DNA from: Arabidopsis thaliana
Lineage: Eukaryota > Streptophyta > Magnoliopsida > Brassicales > Brassicaceae
Reading direction: 5' to 3'
Assembly: GCF_000001735.4 (NCBI RefSeq)
Contig: NC_003074.8
Coordinates: forward strand, 21,955,261-22,019,260
Length of the DNA: 64,000 nt
Numbering within the stretch: position 1 is the stretch's first letter; the number at the start of each line of letters is the position of its first letter. The position numbers and the translations under genes were made by a program. Of this stretch, positions 33,193 through 45,769 are shown in pieces. A model generated the notes under the pieces. That model was not told where the DNA came from. It worked only from the letters and a program-made list of their open reading frames with translations, and made no database searches.

Positions 33193-34452
33193 CTACTCCA
33201 AGCTCCCCAGCATTGCATTGGTGCATTGTGATTTTGGCTTTTGTGTTCCTTGGCAGATTTGAACATTCTTAGGACATTGCAGACAGTTGTTCGATAGGTT
33301 TCCTCTGATCTGTTTGGTAATCTTTTGAAACTCCTCAGGAAGTATACCTGACAGGTAGTTGTTCTCCAAGTATAAGCTTCTCCATGAATTCTCCAGTCTT
33401 TTCCCATAAATCCTAGGAATATCGCCAGAGAACATGTTGCTCCGTAGATTGATATCCTTTAGGTTTTCATAAGTTGCCAGGTTCAGCGGAAGGTGCCCCT
33501 GTAAATGGTTTCCTTCAGCATCAAGCATGCGCAGGCGTGATCCTGTAACTTTAATAACCTCTATGGATATGAACTGGTTAAAAGACACATTGATGCGTGC
33601 AATCTCAGGGAATGTTAGGATTTCATGGCCAACGGTGCCTGAGAATCTGTTCTGGCTCACATCTAAAGACACAAGCTGTTTTAGCCTATGCAAGGGTGAT
33701 ATACGTCCTGCAAGGCTATTGAAACAGAGTGATAGAGTTCTTAGACTTGGGGGAAGCTTAGGAAGCATTCCATAAAGATGATTGTTACCGAGTTCTAATA
33801 CTTGTAGCTTCCACAAGCCGTTGAGCGCAGGTATTCTTCCATCGAGATGGTTGTTTGATAGGACCAGGTGAGTCAAACTTCTCAAGGCTGAGATCCTTGG
33901 AGGGATTTCACCGGCGATACTGTTTTTCGACAGGTCGATGGTTTTGAGCTCCTTGAGCCGCGTGATTTCTGCTGGTATGTCTCCAGTGAAGAAATTTTCT
34001 GCTAGTGAGAGTTTGGTAAGTTTCCGGAGCTGGAACACAGATTCTGGTACTGGACCGCGGAATCTGTTTTTGTTGAGGCTAAGGACAGTGAGCTCAGTTA
34101 GGTTTCCTACTTCATCAGAGAGGAAACCGTCATAACCGTCATCATCAAGATCGATCTCTATAACCCGGCTAGTTGTGTTCTCCAGAGGGAAAGAACACAT
34201 AACTCCCAAGAACGTCCCTGAGCCTTCACACGGGTCTTCAGAGAAGTCCCATGTGCTGAGGTAAGAGGATGGAGAGATGGAACTTGGATCAACGCTGCGT
34301 ATTATAGACTCTAGAGCTTGAATATCAGATCGAAGAGTGGCTGATAGAACTGATGAAGGGACAATAAGTGAAAGAAGTAGAAAGAACAAGGACATGATGA
34401 ATACTAAGGAAGAAGAAGCAGAAGAAGAAGATGGTAGTATTTTGACAGCCAT
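33193..34452 (-). CDS. Secreted or membrane-associated leucine-rich-repeat protein, no kinase
   Basis: A single exon encodes 419 residues. A long Ser-rich start leads into a signal peptide (FIMSLFFLLLSLIVPSSVLS, about 18-37). The LRR N-terminal cap has the DPCEGSG motif, and about ten plant-type repeats follow (LTELTVLSLNKNRFRGPVPE, LKELKTIDLSKNSIAGEIP and so on). A C-terminal cap has paired cysteines (NNCLQCP, QICQG). There is no transmembrane helix or kinase domain after the repeats, so it resembles PGIP/FLR-like or truncated receptor-like proteins of the cell wall. The ligand is unknown. Several N-x-S/T glycosylation sites are visible. Confidence 0.88.
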   Translation of the reverse strand: MAVKILPSSSSASSSLVFIMSLFFLLLSLIVPSSVLSATLRSDIQALESIIRSVDPSSISPSSYLSTWDFSEDPCEGSGTFLGVMCSFPLENTTSRVIEIDLDDDGYDGFLSDEVGNLTELTVLSLNKNRFRGPVPESVFQLRKLTKLSLAENFFTGDIPAEITRLKELKTIDLSKNSIAGEIPPRISALRSLTHLVLSNNHLDGRIPALNGLWKLQVLELGNNHLYGMLPKLPPSLRTLSLCFNSLAGRISPLHRLKQLVSLDVSQNRFSGTVGHEILTFPEIARINVSFNQFISIEVIKVTGSRLRMLDAEGNHLQGHLPLNLATYENLKDINLRSNMFSGDIPRIYGKRLENSWRSLYLENNYLSGILPEEFQKITKQIRGNLSNNCLQCPKNVQICQGTQKPKSQCTNAMLGSLE

Positions 34453-35106
34453 TGTTATGGTTCTTCTTTAAGAGGAAAGATGGAACCATTTCTTTTTAAG
34501 TGAGTATTCTTGTAAGAAGAAGAATAAGGAGAAGAAGAAGATCGTGTTGAACCTAATTGGAATCTAACATGCTTCAAAGGGTTTTGGGTATGTTATTGGT
34601 GAGATTCACATCTTTGTAGCATCATCATTAATAAATGATATATCAAACAAAATATGGATTGACTCACATTTAGTTTTTCTTTTTCCATGCTTTTTCCGTT
34701 CACGGACTTGGACAATATCACTTTGTTACAATAAAAATCACAAACAAAGTGATAATAACTTATGGTTATTAATTTTTCATGAAGTTTTACTTTGAATTCA
34801 AACTTTTGTAAAATTCACATGATAGGCATGTGTCAGCTTGAAATTTGGAAGATAAATTTAGAATTCAATCTAAGAAACCACAAAACTAGAGGTGATCATT
34901 TGACCAATTATCTAAGTAAAGACTATTGAAACATTCCACAAAATTTTAATTTTAGTAATTCACTATATATAGACGTTTGATTTTACATATAAATACATTG
35001 ATGATTCAACCAAAAGATACAGAAAACAAAAAAAAAAAATAAAACCAAAAACAGAAAAAAAAACAAAAAAAAAAACAAGAACCATTTAAAAAGCTTATCA
35101 AGCACA
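34453..35106. other. Spacer between the LRR gene and the small peptide gene
   Basis: Purine-rich leader of the leftward LRR gene, then AT-rich spacer and the peptide gene's promoter. Confidence 0.5.
34964..34971 (+). promoter_or_regulatory. TATA box for the small secreted peptide
   Basis: TATATATA lies about 140 bp upstream of the ATG at 35107, with an A-rich leader between. It is consistent with a start site near 35.0 kb. Confidence 0.45.
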
Positions 35107-35244
35107 ATGGCCATCGAAAAGAGAACCATGATTGCCTCCTTCATCATCGTTCTGATGATGGTAACGATGATCGCAACCAACGTTGAGGCCCGGAATCATG
35201 TCAAAATCAAGCCACCAGCAAACCCCAAGTTCTTCTTTTTCTAA
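35107..35244 (+). CDS. Candidate 45-residue secreted peptide precursor
   Basis: An ATG-to-TAA frame of 45 codons. The product starts MAIEKRTMIASFIIVLMM, a basic n-region followed by a hydrophobic core. A plausible signal peptidase site after NVEA leaves a 17-residue basic tail: RNHVKIKPPANPKFFFF. The tail has a Lys-Pro-Pro core and a Phe run at its C-terminus and contains no cysteine. Plant peptide hormones often have short prepropeptides with a Pro-rich active core, but this tail does not match CLE, CEP, IDA, PSK or RALF as I know them. A TATA box is suitably placed. No close neighbour of the same type is seen. Coding status rests on the signal-peptide pattern alone. Confidence 0.5.
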   Translation: MAIEKRTMIASFIIVLMMVTMIATNVEARNHVKIKPPANPKFFFF

Positions 35245-35333
35245 ATTGATGGCTCATAATGTTTACAAGAAATAAATGGTTGGCTTCAACAAGGAGCTTC
35301 AAGCCTTCAAGCATTAGTTAAACTAATGTTTAC

Positions 35334-35364
<31 letters not shown>

Positions 35365-36793
35365 TCACTTTCATCCTCTTATTTGTTTTAGCTATGGGTG
35401 AGATTATCTAAATAAATTTTTATAAATAATAACATTTATACTTGAATAAAATAAACTAGTTTCAAATTTCAGTCACAAAGATTTATTTTATGTTGTAGCT
35501 AGAAATTAATAACAATTATCATTTATCAATATATTTGTTTTTAGTTTAAAGAGGGTATAATATCCTTAAATTAATAATATTAGTAAAATTGTGTTATTTA
35601 GTTGTCTTGTGTCTCGATATATAAGGATTGGTTCGTTCCATTGTAACTTAAATGATGAATAACAACAACGTACGTGAGAATTAGAATACTGAAAAGTGAA
35701 AACTACATAGTGTTTAAATAATTGTCGTCAATTGCTGGAATACATATTTGTGCGCCAAAATTTAAGGATGGGTTCAACAACAATAAAACGAACATAGTTT
35801 TGATATTGTCATTGTTGTTCATTGATAACGACAGTAAAAACAAAAGGCGAACATTCTTTTTATTTGTTTGTAATCTAGTATTAACAGACGATCAAAAACA
35901 TGAATCTGTAATCCCAAATTTCTAATAAGTTGACAAACGATCTACCATGTTTAAATTTCAATTCGTCCAAATTTGTTAGTTATTATTTTGGTTACATGAT
36001 ATATAACCAAAGAAAAAAAACAATTTGGTTATATATATTATGTAGCTGACTTGATGAACTTTAGAAATTGTAAACGGATTTGTCTCTATTTATTTGGATT
36101 TCAGGCAGCTTATGTATGTTAGAACATCATGTGAATGTTAGACATGAACGTAAAAGAATAACATGTTAGCTAGGGACTAATTACCAAAGCCATATTTTGA
36201 AGAACAAAATCAAAATGAAAGTTTATTTTGACAAGAATAATAGCAAAACATTATTTAGCTATTTTTTTTAAAATGGAAATCTATTATATCAGTCATATTT
36301 AGCTATGTTTTTCGAAAAAAAAACATTATTGCTATGTGAGAAATTCAACCGTGATCCTATAACATTTTTTCCCACAATTAAACATTGAATTTTCCTATTC
36401 CAGATTTTTTATAGCTGGACAAAAGAATTCATGGTGAGAGGCCCAAGGTCTATTACGACCTAGGCCCAGTACCACAAGTCAAGCCGACACAGACAAAAAA
36501 TTGGATTCAATGTTTTTTTTTCTGACTCGATTTGGTGAAAAGACGAAACTTTCTCCTGGAAAAATCTGGAACAAGTTAGCGCGAACACGACGAATCGAAT
36601 CAGAGTCCCAAGGAAGAAAAGATCTCTCTTTCATCCTTCTGGAGAATTCATATACTTTGGTCGATTGGTTTTAGCTGAAAAGGTCTCTGCTTTGAGACTA
36701 ATTCTCAGATCTGTGTATTGCTTGCTTGCATCGCTTTCTACCTCATTGTCGATTTGGAGGAGGGAATTGAGCATTGGGTTTAGCTTCTTAAGT
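35245..36793. other. AT-rich spacer and RBL13 promoter/leader
   Basis: Contains a (TA)n microsatellite at about 35339-35364 and AT-rich sequence without a gene. Two GGCCCA motifs (about 36439 and 36463) precede the RBL13 leader. The open frame of RBL13 extends upstream to 36665 but lacks an ATG there. Confidence 0.5.
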
Positions 36794-37603
36794 ATGGGAA
36801 GACCTTTGTTTTATGATATCATTGAGAAACCAGCAACGAGCTGTATCGTAACGTTATGCAGTGTGATTTGGTTTGTGATTCAGAAGAAGAGTATTGGGTA
36901 CTCTCAAGTTGGATTGAGTTACGAGACTGCAATCGAAGGGCATTACTGGAGGATGATTACATCTGCTTTATCACATATTAGTGTCTTGCATCTTGTGTTT
37001 AACATGAGTGCTTTATGGAGTCTTGGTGTTGTTGAACAGCTAGGTCATGTAGGTCTTGGCACTGCTTATTACCTTCATTACACTCTTGTTCTTGTTGTGT
37101 TCTCTGGTGTTTTGGTTATTGGGATCTATCATTTGTTGATTGCTAGATTCAAGATTGATTATTTTCGGCGAGTTACAGCTGTTGGTTACTCTTGTGTTGT
37201 CTTTGGTTGGATGACGATTCTCTCTGTTAAGCAACCTTCTTCAAAGCTGAATCTTTTTGGGCTTTTGTCTCTTCCCATTAGCTTTGCGCCATTCGAGTCA
37301 CTCATTTTCACTTCGATCATTGTTCCACAAGCTAGTTTTCTGGGACATTTGTCGGGAATCCTTGTTGGTTACGCCATTTCGTGGGGTCTGATTGGTGGGA
37401 TGAACAACTACTGGGCTCTTACTATGCTTGGTTGGATTGTAGTTGTCTTTGTGTTCAGTTTGAAGAAATCGGGTGCTTATGATTTCAGTTTTTTGGAGAT
37501 CGAATCGCTTACTGATGCTTCTTTACCCTCAGTGCGGTTTATTGGAAATGGCCGGACCTTGCAAGCCAGTGCAGTTCCTCTTAGTGGAGTGGAAGTTGTC
37601 TGA
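36794..37603 (+). CDS. RBL13: Rhomboid-like protein RBL13
   Basis: A single exon encodes 269 residues from the ATG at 36794 ([16 protein letters not shown]). It has about six membrane helices. The rhomboid landmarks are present: [10 protein letters not shown] with His61, His66 and Asn70 in helix 2; Ser133 in helix 4 in the sequence GYSC, where active rhomboids usually have GxSG; and His185 in helix 6 (GHLSG). The Ser-His dyad is therefore kept while the glycine after the serine is Cys. Rhomboids cleave substrates inside membranes; whether this one does is open. Location, probably organellar or Golgi membrane, cannot be decided from sequence. Confidence 0.9.
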
Positions 37604-38449
37604 ATTCAGTTCATGGTCAATATTGTATTTGGGAACAAGTTCTTGTCATCGAGGTAGTAGATGAAGACTGAGAGTTGGTAACCAAGATTTTGCAGTTTCA
37701 AGTTCCAACCAAATTTAAGAGATCCTCAAGGCTTGCTTGAACTGCGTAATGTGGTGAAAAGGATTAAGCAAGCTAGTGTTGTTTAGGCATCATTACAGAT
37801 GAATATGACACAGTCAATTCTTTTGTCATGTGGTTGATGTATAGTTGCAAAAGGGTCCCATGTCTTACCTAAAGATTCCGTCCACTAGACATGTTTCCTC
37901 ATTTGTGACATTCTCCTTTATTTCAATACGAAAGCATGCTACCAACAGTCTTGTATTACTCGTTTTTCTTTGATATATTGAATTGGTGAAATAGCAGAAC
38001 GATATATTATTTGCACTCTTTCAAGTTCACAAGGTAATTAGATGAAGTTTTCTGCAGGTCTCTTGGACTAGAGCAGTGTCTTCTTTTGTTATTAGTTTCC
38101 ATCTTCTGTCATTTCCTTGTTTTATATTCCAAAAAGAGAAGGTAAGAGAAGGGTAGAACAATCACCGATTCACAGTTTCAAGTTTTTATTTATGAGCAGT
38201 TTTGGTTAGATGATTATTTTGAAGCTCTATCTCAAATAGAGTCATGAGAATTGTATTTGGTATCAGAGTAGTCTAACTTAGATCAACTTTTGACTAGTTG
38301 TTTGTTTCCATTGAACCTACTTTCAACCCAATTTTATTCACAAGATCTGCATTTCTCTGCACCCACAATGTTTTACATTGCTTATATAATTTGTACATTG
38401 ATCAGGTGAATCTGATCTTACTTTCTGGTCCACCTCTAAGCACTTTTAA
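37604..38449. other. Spacer between RBL13 and LAP3
   Basis: RBL13 3' UTR followed by the LAP3 promoter. No gene or repeat recognised. Confidence 0.5.
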
Positions 38450-39904
38450 ATGGAGAAGAAAGGCCAGCATGGTACATATGAATCAATGATGACTCATCAT
38501 CCGATCCTCTGTATCATTGCTTTATCTGTACTTTTCATAGCAATCGACCCCTTTCACATGAGTCCAATCGGGGGTCGTGAGTTCAAACCCGTGAAGCATG
38601 AGGTTGCTCCATATAAGGAAGTCATGGGAAGCTGGCCTAGAGACAACCTTAGTCGACTGGGTAATCATGGGAAACTGGAGTTCGTGGACCAAGTCTTTGG
38701 TCCAGAGTCATTAGAGTTTGATAGTTTAGGTCGTGGTCCATACACAGGGTTGGCTGATGGAAGAGTGGTTAGATGGATGGGTGAAGCAATCGGATGGGAG
38801 ACATTTTCGGTGGTAACATCAAAATGGTAAGAGATTACATATTCATCACTTCTTTTTTGTGCAGAGAGTTTTGTTTCAGTTTTTCTTATTGATGTGTGTT
38901 CATGAGAATTAGGTCAGAGGAAGCTTGTGTGAGAGGTGTGGATTCAACAACAAACAAGCAATGGAAGCACGAGAAGCTGTGTGGGAGGCCTCTTGGACTG
39001 AGATTTCATAAAGAGACAGGAAATTTGTATATTGCAGACGCTTACTATGGTCTACTTGTGGTTGGTCCTGAAGGAGGGATTGCTACGCCTTTAGCTACTC
39101 ATGTGGAAGGAAAGCCTATACTCTTTGCCAATGACCTTGACATCCATAGAAATGGCTCCATCTTCTTCACTGACACCAGCAAAAGATATGACAGAGCGTA
39201 AGACAACTCTCTTATTCTTGCTTTGTATGTCAATTCCTACCGTAAATTGTATGATATAGAAATTATACTTGTATTTTGTAGGAATCATTTCTTTATATTA
39301 CTGGAAGGAGAATCAACAGGAAGGCTTCTAAGATATGACCCACCTACCAAAACAACACACATTGTGCTGGAGGGTTTGGCTTTTCCCAATGGAATTCAAC
39401 TCTCTAAAGACCAATCTTTCCTCCTCTTCACCGAAACAACCAATTGCAGGTATGACCCTCAACTTTGTGTTTATATAGCTGTATCTATCATTCATTTCTC
39501 TTCATCATTATGTGTATGACAGATTGGTGAAGTACTGGCTGGAGGGTCCAAAGATGGGTGAAGTCGAGGTGGTGGCAGATCTCCCGGGATTCCCAGACAA
39601 TGTAAGAATAAATGAAGAGGGTCAGTTTTGGGTTGCAATTGATTGTTGCAGAACACCGGCACAAGAGGTTCTTACAAACAACCCTTGGATAAGAAGCATC
39701 TACTTTCGGTTGCCAATACCGATGAAGCTGCTTGCGAAAACGATGGGGATGAGAATGTACACTGTGATATCGAGATTCGACGAGGAAGGTAAAGTCCTGG
39801 AGGTGCTCGAGGATAGACAAGGGAAGGTAATGAAGCTTTGGATTGGAACAGTGGCTCATAACCACATTGCCACTCTACCTTATCCTTTGACAATGAATCA
39901 ATGA
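38450..39904 (+). CDS. LAP3: Strictosidine-synthase-like protein LAP3 (pollen exine)
   Basis: Four exons (38450-38826, 38913-39197, 39282-39449, 39523-39904) encode 403 residues. An N-terminal hydrophobic anchor or signal (about 18-34, PILCIIALSVLFIAI) is followed by a six-bladed beta-propeller of the strictosidine synthase-like family: GPESLEFDSLGRGPYTGLADG, RPLGLRFHKETGNLYIADAYYG, FANDLDIHRNGSIFFTDTSK and LPGFPDNVRINEEGQFWVA. True strictosidine synthase uses a catalytic Glu that most plant SSL proteins lack, so the alkaloid reaction is not implied. LAP3 mutants are known for defective pollen exine, and the protein is thought to act in the tapetal secretory system. Near the C-terminus the chain runs directly from GKVMKL to WIGTV, without the short connecting segment usual in relatives. 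Confidence 0.93.
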
Positions 39905-40636
39905 AGGACTTTGTTGTGTAGTTCCTGAACTAAATCATCTCTCTGTAACTTAATTATCTTCGTTTTGATTCAAGTTCCTTTGGACCGGTTTGTCTTTTGT
40001 TGATATTATGTGTGACCTTAGATTCCTCATGAAATTCTCTTTCTTTCTTTCTTGAGTCTCTTTTTTTTTTTGTTTGGTTCACGTCCTATGGAAGGCTTCA
40101 TAACTTGAGCCATCGCCCAGTCTTCTTCGACTCCCGCGAAATAGAAAACAAGAGTATGCAATGAAGAATTGCCTTGGAAAACAAGAGTATGCAATAGAGA
40201 AAGTCTCGAAAGTGTTGGAAGGTTGAAGATAAAGAGAATACAGAGAGGTAACGGAAAAATAACGACTGCTTTTTCTCCAAAATGATGACGTTACAATCAT
40301 CTCCATTACGACGTTTTACTCTTTTTTCAGTAACTTTTTCTGTAGTTTGTTTGGCATCACATAGCAATGAACATTTTATGAAATCTGTGGTGTCTGCTTT
40401 CTTCTCAAAGCACAACTATCCAAAACTCCAAACTGTTGGGGCCATATATATTACTAACCAAGTTGATAGCAAAAAAAAATACAAATCCAACTCATAATTT
40501 AGTCTTGAAGTTATAAGAAAGAAACTCAACGGAAGTCTGAATCATAGTCATTCAAAAGACAGCAGAAAGGGAAAAAACAAAATCATCTAAGACAAGGGTA
40601 TATAAAACCATGATAGATCCTGATTTCATAAGATCT
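39905..40636. other. Convergent 3' ends of LAP3 and RPL38, spacer
   Basis: LAP3 3' UTR to about 40.05 kb and the RPL38 3' UTR from about 40.5 kb. Between them is a stretch with a short duplicated GGAAAACAAGAGTATGCAAT-like tract (40.14-40.20 kb). No gene supported. Confidence 0.45.
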
Positions 40637-41482
<846 letters not shown>

Positions 41483-41587
41483 TGTCGGATCTGATTTAGT
41501 GGCTGCAACTTTCTTCCACTCAAGAGAACAAACAGCAAAAGCAAGAACCCAGCGTCTGAAAGAAATAGAGAAACCTAAATATGAAGA

Positions 41588-41841
41588 AAACCCTAGACTC
41601 TCATATACGCGAATTTCCAAATGTACCCCTTAGGCCCATTAATCCGAAAAGTTGGCCATTGGGTTTAGTGGCCCAAGTTGTTTTGTTTGGCAAATTTCAA
41701 AAAACTCGGATCCAATAAGAAAAGGGTATTTAAGTCATTGCGTCTATTTGCCTATGATTTCAACATTAGCGCCACAAAATGTTTTTTCCCGCTCCACTAA
41801 AAAAACACTTCTTCCTCTCTCCAAAAGCACACAAAACCCTA
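41588..41841. promoter_or_regulatory. Divergent RPL38/SYN3 promoter with telo-boxes, site II and E2F motifs
   Basis: AAACCCTA telo-boxes at 41588-41595 and 41834-41841; a site II TGGGCCT (minus strand) at 41632-41639; and a perfect E2F motif TTTCCCGC at 41785-41792, about 210 bp before the SYN3 ATG. Telo-box plus site II is typical of ribosomal and cell-cycle genes, and the E2F site suits S-phase expression of a cohesin subunit. Motif presence is seen; use is inferred. Confidence 0.6.
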
Positions 41842-42001
41842 CCGCTTCGTCTCTCTCTCTTTCGCTCTGCAGTTTCCTATTCAAAATTGATTGGTTTCTC
41901 TAAATAATGTAACACCTTCGATTCGATAATCCTTCTCTCTCAAATCAACTTCAGTATCTCCATCTCTGCTTCTTTAGGGCTCCTTGTTCGAAGGAATTAA
42001 A

Positions 42002-45000
42002 ATGTTTTATTCACATACGCTTTTGGCTCGAAAGGGTCCATTGGGGACGGTGTGGTGCGCCGCTCATGTGCACCAACGCCTCAAGAAGTCTCAGTACACC
42101 TCCATCAACATCCCCGACACTGTTGGTTCGTCTTTCCTATCTTCAATTTTCGCTTTTTGATCCAAAGTTCGCTTCTTTTTTTTTTGAATCCCCTTTGATT
42201 GTATCCAATTCGAAATTTCAAAAAGGCAATACGAATTTTTACATGGGCATTCATCAAATTCCGATTTTGTTTTTTATATATAACCCATTGTAGTAATTGA
42301 AATTCTCTGCTTTAATAAAGTTTCTGACTTTTCGAGAATTTTGCAATTGGCTTTGCAGATAATATAATGTTTCCTGAAGTACCATTGGCATTGAGAACGT
42401 CAAGTCACCTTCTAGTTGGGGTAGTGCGAATATATTCAAAGAAAGTGGATTATCTTTACAATGACTGGAATCTCCTTAATACTTGGGTAGCTAAGGCTTT
42501 CGTTTCTACTCAAGTTAACTTGCCTGAGGATGCCAGACAGGCCCCGCCTGAGTCTGTTACTTTGCCTCAAGCACTAAATCTGGACGAGTTCGACTTGGAA
42601 GATGACACTCTCGACATGTATTCTTCTTTCTTGCTTTTATTTGAGTTTTTATCTGTTCTAAAGCCTGACTCATCTTTAACATTCTTTTCTTGTGAATTCT
42701 AGGGAATTCGATAATCATACTCGGAGTGAGGAAGATATCACTCTCACAGGTACCTTTTGTCTGTGTTTTTTTTCCTTGGTTCTAGATGCAGCATACCATG
42801 ATTTTGAGGTGTTTATGATGTTGATGCTTATTTTTCAGATCAAATTCCTACTGGCATTGATCCTTATGTTGCTGTAACATTCGACGAGGTGAGATTACTG
42901 CTTGCTTCTTATGACTTTGAAGTTGATTCTGACTTCTTGTTTCCCATGTCTCCGAGCACTTGTTATTGAATGAAAGTTTGTATGCCTTTCTTACAGGACA
43001 TCATCTCAGAATCTATCCCGATGGATGTCGAGTGAGGCTCTTCATAGAGTTTTGATTTCCTTTACTACACCTTGCTCTTAATCTTCCTTATCTGTTTAGT
43101 TGATCTTCTTTAATAATGTTGTTACATATTTTTTTGCTTTGAGCAGCCAATCAACAGAACCTGTGAGTAGGCATACCGGAGAAATTGATGTTGAAACGGC
43201 TCATGAGACAGGACCAGACAATGAGCCAAGAGACTCCAATATTGCTTTCGATACTGGAACCTATAGTCCTCGTAACGTCACAGAGGAATTCACTGAAGTC
43301 CAGGATCCTAGACAAAGTAACTTGACAGAAGAGCGCATTCCCAATTCCGAGAGAAACGATGCCACTTCTCCTGGAACTGTTCCCGAGATTGAGAGAATGC
43401 GTGACGCTGCACATGATCTAAGCCCCACGTCCCATCCATCATTTGCTGCACAACAACAGGATGTCAGAGTTGAACGCACTGAGTCATTGGATGAAACTTT
43501 GAATGAGAAGGAACCCACTATCCCTAGTATTGATGAAGAAATGTTAAATTCTGGAAGGCATTCTGCGTTTGAGCTTCGCTCAGGATCTCCAGGTTCTGCT
43601 GCTGGTTCTGAGGAAGAACGTGCAGATTTTGGTGAGCTAGCAACATAGTCTGATAATTTGAAGCTTAACCACTACATTCTCTCTCTTATTATCTATTTAA
43701 AACACTTTTTTCTTTATGTTAAGTGCATCCATCACCTCAACTGGTGCTTCAGCCATCTCCTCCTCCCCAACCACAAAGAAGGGCAAGGAAGAGGAAGAAC
43801 TTTGATGGTGTCACAGTATTAACCAACAAGTAATAACTTTTCCGTTGCTTCATGTGGCTTTGATTATTTCATTAGCTGTTCCGTACTGATCAAATAGTTT
43901 GAACAGGAACATAAGTGAAAGGCTTAAGGATCCTAGTGATACTCTACGTAAGAGAAAGAAGATGCCTTCATCCAAATTAAAGTTTTGGAGAATGAATAAC
44001 CAGTCAAGGAAGGATCAAAATTTCAATGAGCCCTTGTTTACTGGTAACTTTCTTTGATTATTATTTTATTTTCGACAGTTTTGCCTTCTTTTTCCCTTTG
44101 TTTTTGAAGAAAGATTATTGCCTGTATGTGTCAACCTGCAGGCTTCTCAGATGATTTACGCAATGTCTTTGAAAAGGACTATGTAGCTTCAAAGCCACAT
44201 CTTGCTGTTTCTGATGAAACTTTACCAGAACCTGCATCTGTATCTCCTACTCGAGAAGCTGAAGTAGAAATTAATCCGGTCTCTCCAATTCCAGATTCTA
44301 CTAATCCAGACAGTACAGTTCAGCTATCTCCAGCGCAGCAAACTGAAGATGTCCTAGACTCTGCAGGTCCTCGACCCGCGCATGCAGAGTCTGTAGCAAC
44401 AGAAGCACAATCTCCTCGGACATTTGATAACGATGACATGGGAATAGAACATTTAAGGGATGGTGGTTTCCCGGTGTACATGCCGTCACCACCTCCAAGA
44501 TCTTCACCTTTTAGAACCGATGACTTCACCACTCAGTCTGGAAATTGGGAGACAGAATCTTATAGAACAGAGCCTTCAACTTCCACAGTTCCAGAGGACT
44601 TGCCTGGCCAAAGAAATTTGGGGCTTTCACCTGTTTCTGAAAGGACTGACGAGGTTTGTTCTCGCATGTTCGCGTGTTTTGTTTTTACCATTCTTGGTGC
44701 GTTGCTAACCTTGATAGCAATACCATTTGCATGTGCCATACAGGAACTTTATTTCCTGGAGGTAGGTGGCAATTCCCCAGTAGGAACACCAGCTAGTCAA
44801 GATTCTGCTGCTTTGACAGGGAGAGCAAGGTATATATATTCCTAAAACCATGTGGATTTCATTTAAGAGCCTACTGTTTCTCTACTAACCTGTAACATTC
44901 ATTGAACATTGCAGAGCCTTGGCTCAGTATCTTAAACAACGTTCTTCAAGTAGTCCCACCACATCAAGCCATCCTTCTGGAGATCTAAGTTTGAGCGAGA

Positions 45001-45236
45001 TCTTGGCAGGAAAGACACGGAAGCTAGCTGCTCGAATGTTCTTCGAGACACTGGTGAGTGATTCTCTGTACATATGTTTTTCTTTGTATCTCTGTAGTGC
45101 CTCGAGCTTAGACGAGTTGTTTTTGAATTTGCAGGTTTTGAAGTCTAGGGGACTTATAGATATGCAACAGGACCGACCATACGGAGATATCGCTTTGAAG
45201 TTGATGCCTGCCCTTTTTTCTAAGGTTCAAACGTGA
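42002..45236 (+). CDS. SYN3: Cohesin alpha-kleisin SYN3 / RAD21.2
   Basis: Twelve exons (42002-42125, 42359-42617, 42703-42749, 42839-42888, 42997-43031, 43147-43631, 43724-43829, 43907-44043, 44142-44653, 44744-44829, 44915-45053, 45135-45236) give 693 residues with every phase consistent. The N-terminal kleisin domain (MFYSHTLLARKGPLGTVWCA, LRTSSHLLVGVVRIYSKKV) binds the SMC3 head. The middle is long, acidic, Ser/Thr/Pro-rich and disordered with a basic patch (RRARKRKN). The C-terminal winged helix (ARMFFETLVLKSRGLIDMQQ) binds SMC1. Alpha-kleisins close the cohesin ring that holds sister chromatids. Arabidopsis SYN3 is essential for gametophytes and embryos and is reported to be enriched in the nucleolus. 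Separase sites (ExxR) may lie in the middle but were not assigned. Confidence 0.95.
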
Positions 45237-45514
45237 ATAAACAATGCTTAATAAACTTACTTATGTATATTATTAACATTGAAGCTAGACGAGGAAGTAG
45301 TCAATTCTTAATTTTTTGAGCCCTGGTTTTATTACATTGTGTACAAGTAAAGCTTCACCCTAAGAGATGGACAAACGTCTAAATTCCATCATTAGCCAAT
45401 ACTTCACTTGAGTTCAAATTTGACAATGTTGTAAAAAAACAAGTTTTTGAGATTCTCTATGATTCTGGAAATGAAAGACTAGCACGTGTTGTGATGGAGT
45501 GAATTATGGAGCTA

Positions 45515-45566
45515 GATGCTCTCAAGCCTCAACATGTGTAGATGCTCTCAAGCCTCAACATGTGTA
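45515..45566. repeat. Perfect 26-bp tandem duplication
   Basis: The 26-bp unit beginning GATGCTCTCAAGCCTC occurs twice head to tail (45515-45540 and 45541-45566) without a mismatch, in the spacer between SYN3 and the TBC gene. A perfect match implies a recent replication-slippage event. Confidence 0.85.
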
Positions 45567-45769
45567 CCGATGGAATCAAAGATATCGATCACATAAATTA
45601 ACGGAGTATACATAGATAACCTCATAAATGTTATAGCAAAACCTTCTTCAAAATCTAAAGACGACCTACCTATTCTACAATTGTTCTTCTTTTGTATATC
45701 TTAGCAGACTATGGAAATCTAGAAATAATATTATAAATTATAGGTGGAATCTATCGTACTCATCAGTCA

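Noticed and set aside
40098-40415. 105-codon leftward frame between LAP3 and RPL38
   Set aside because: No ATG-supported domain, composition like random AT-rich sequence, and it lies between two convergent 3' UTRs.
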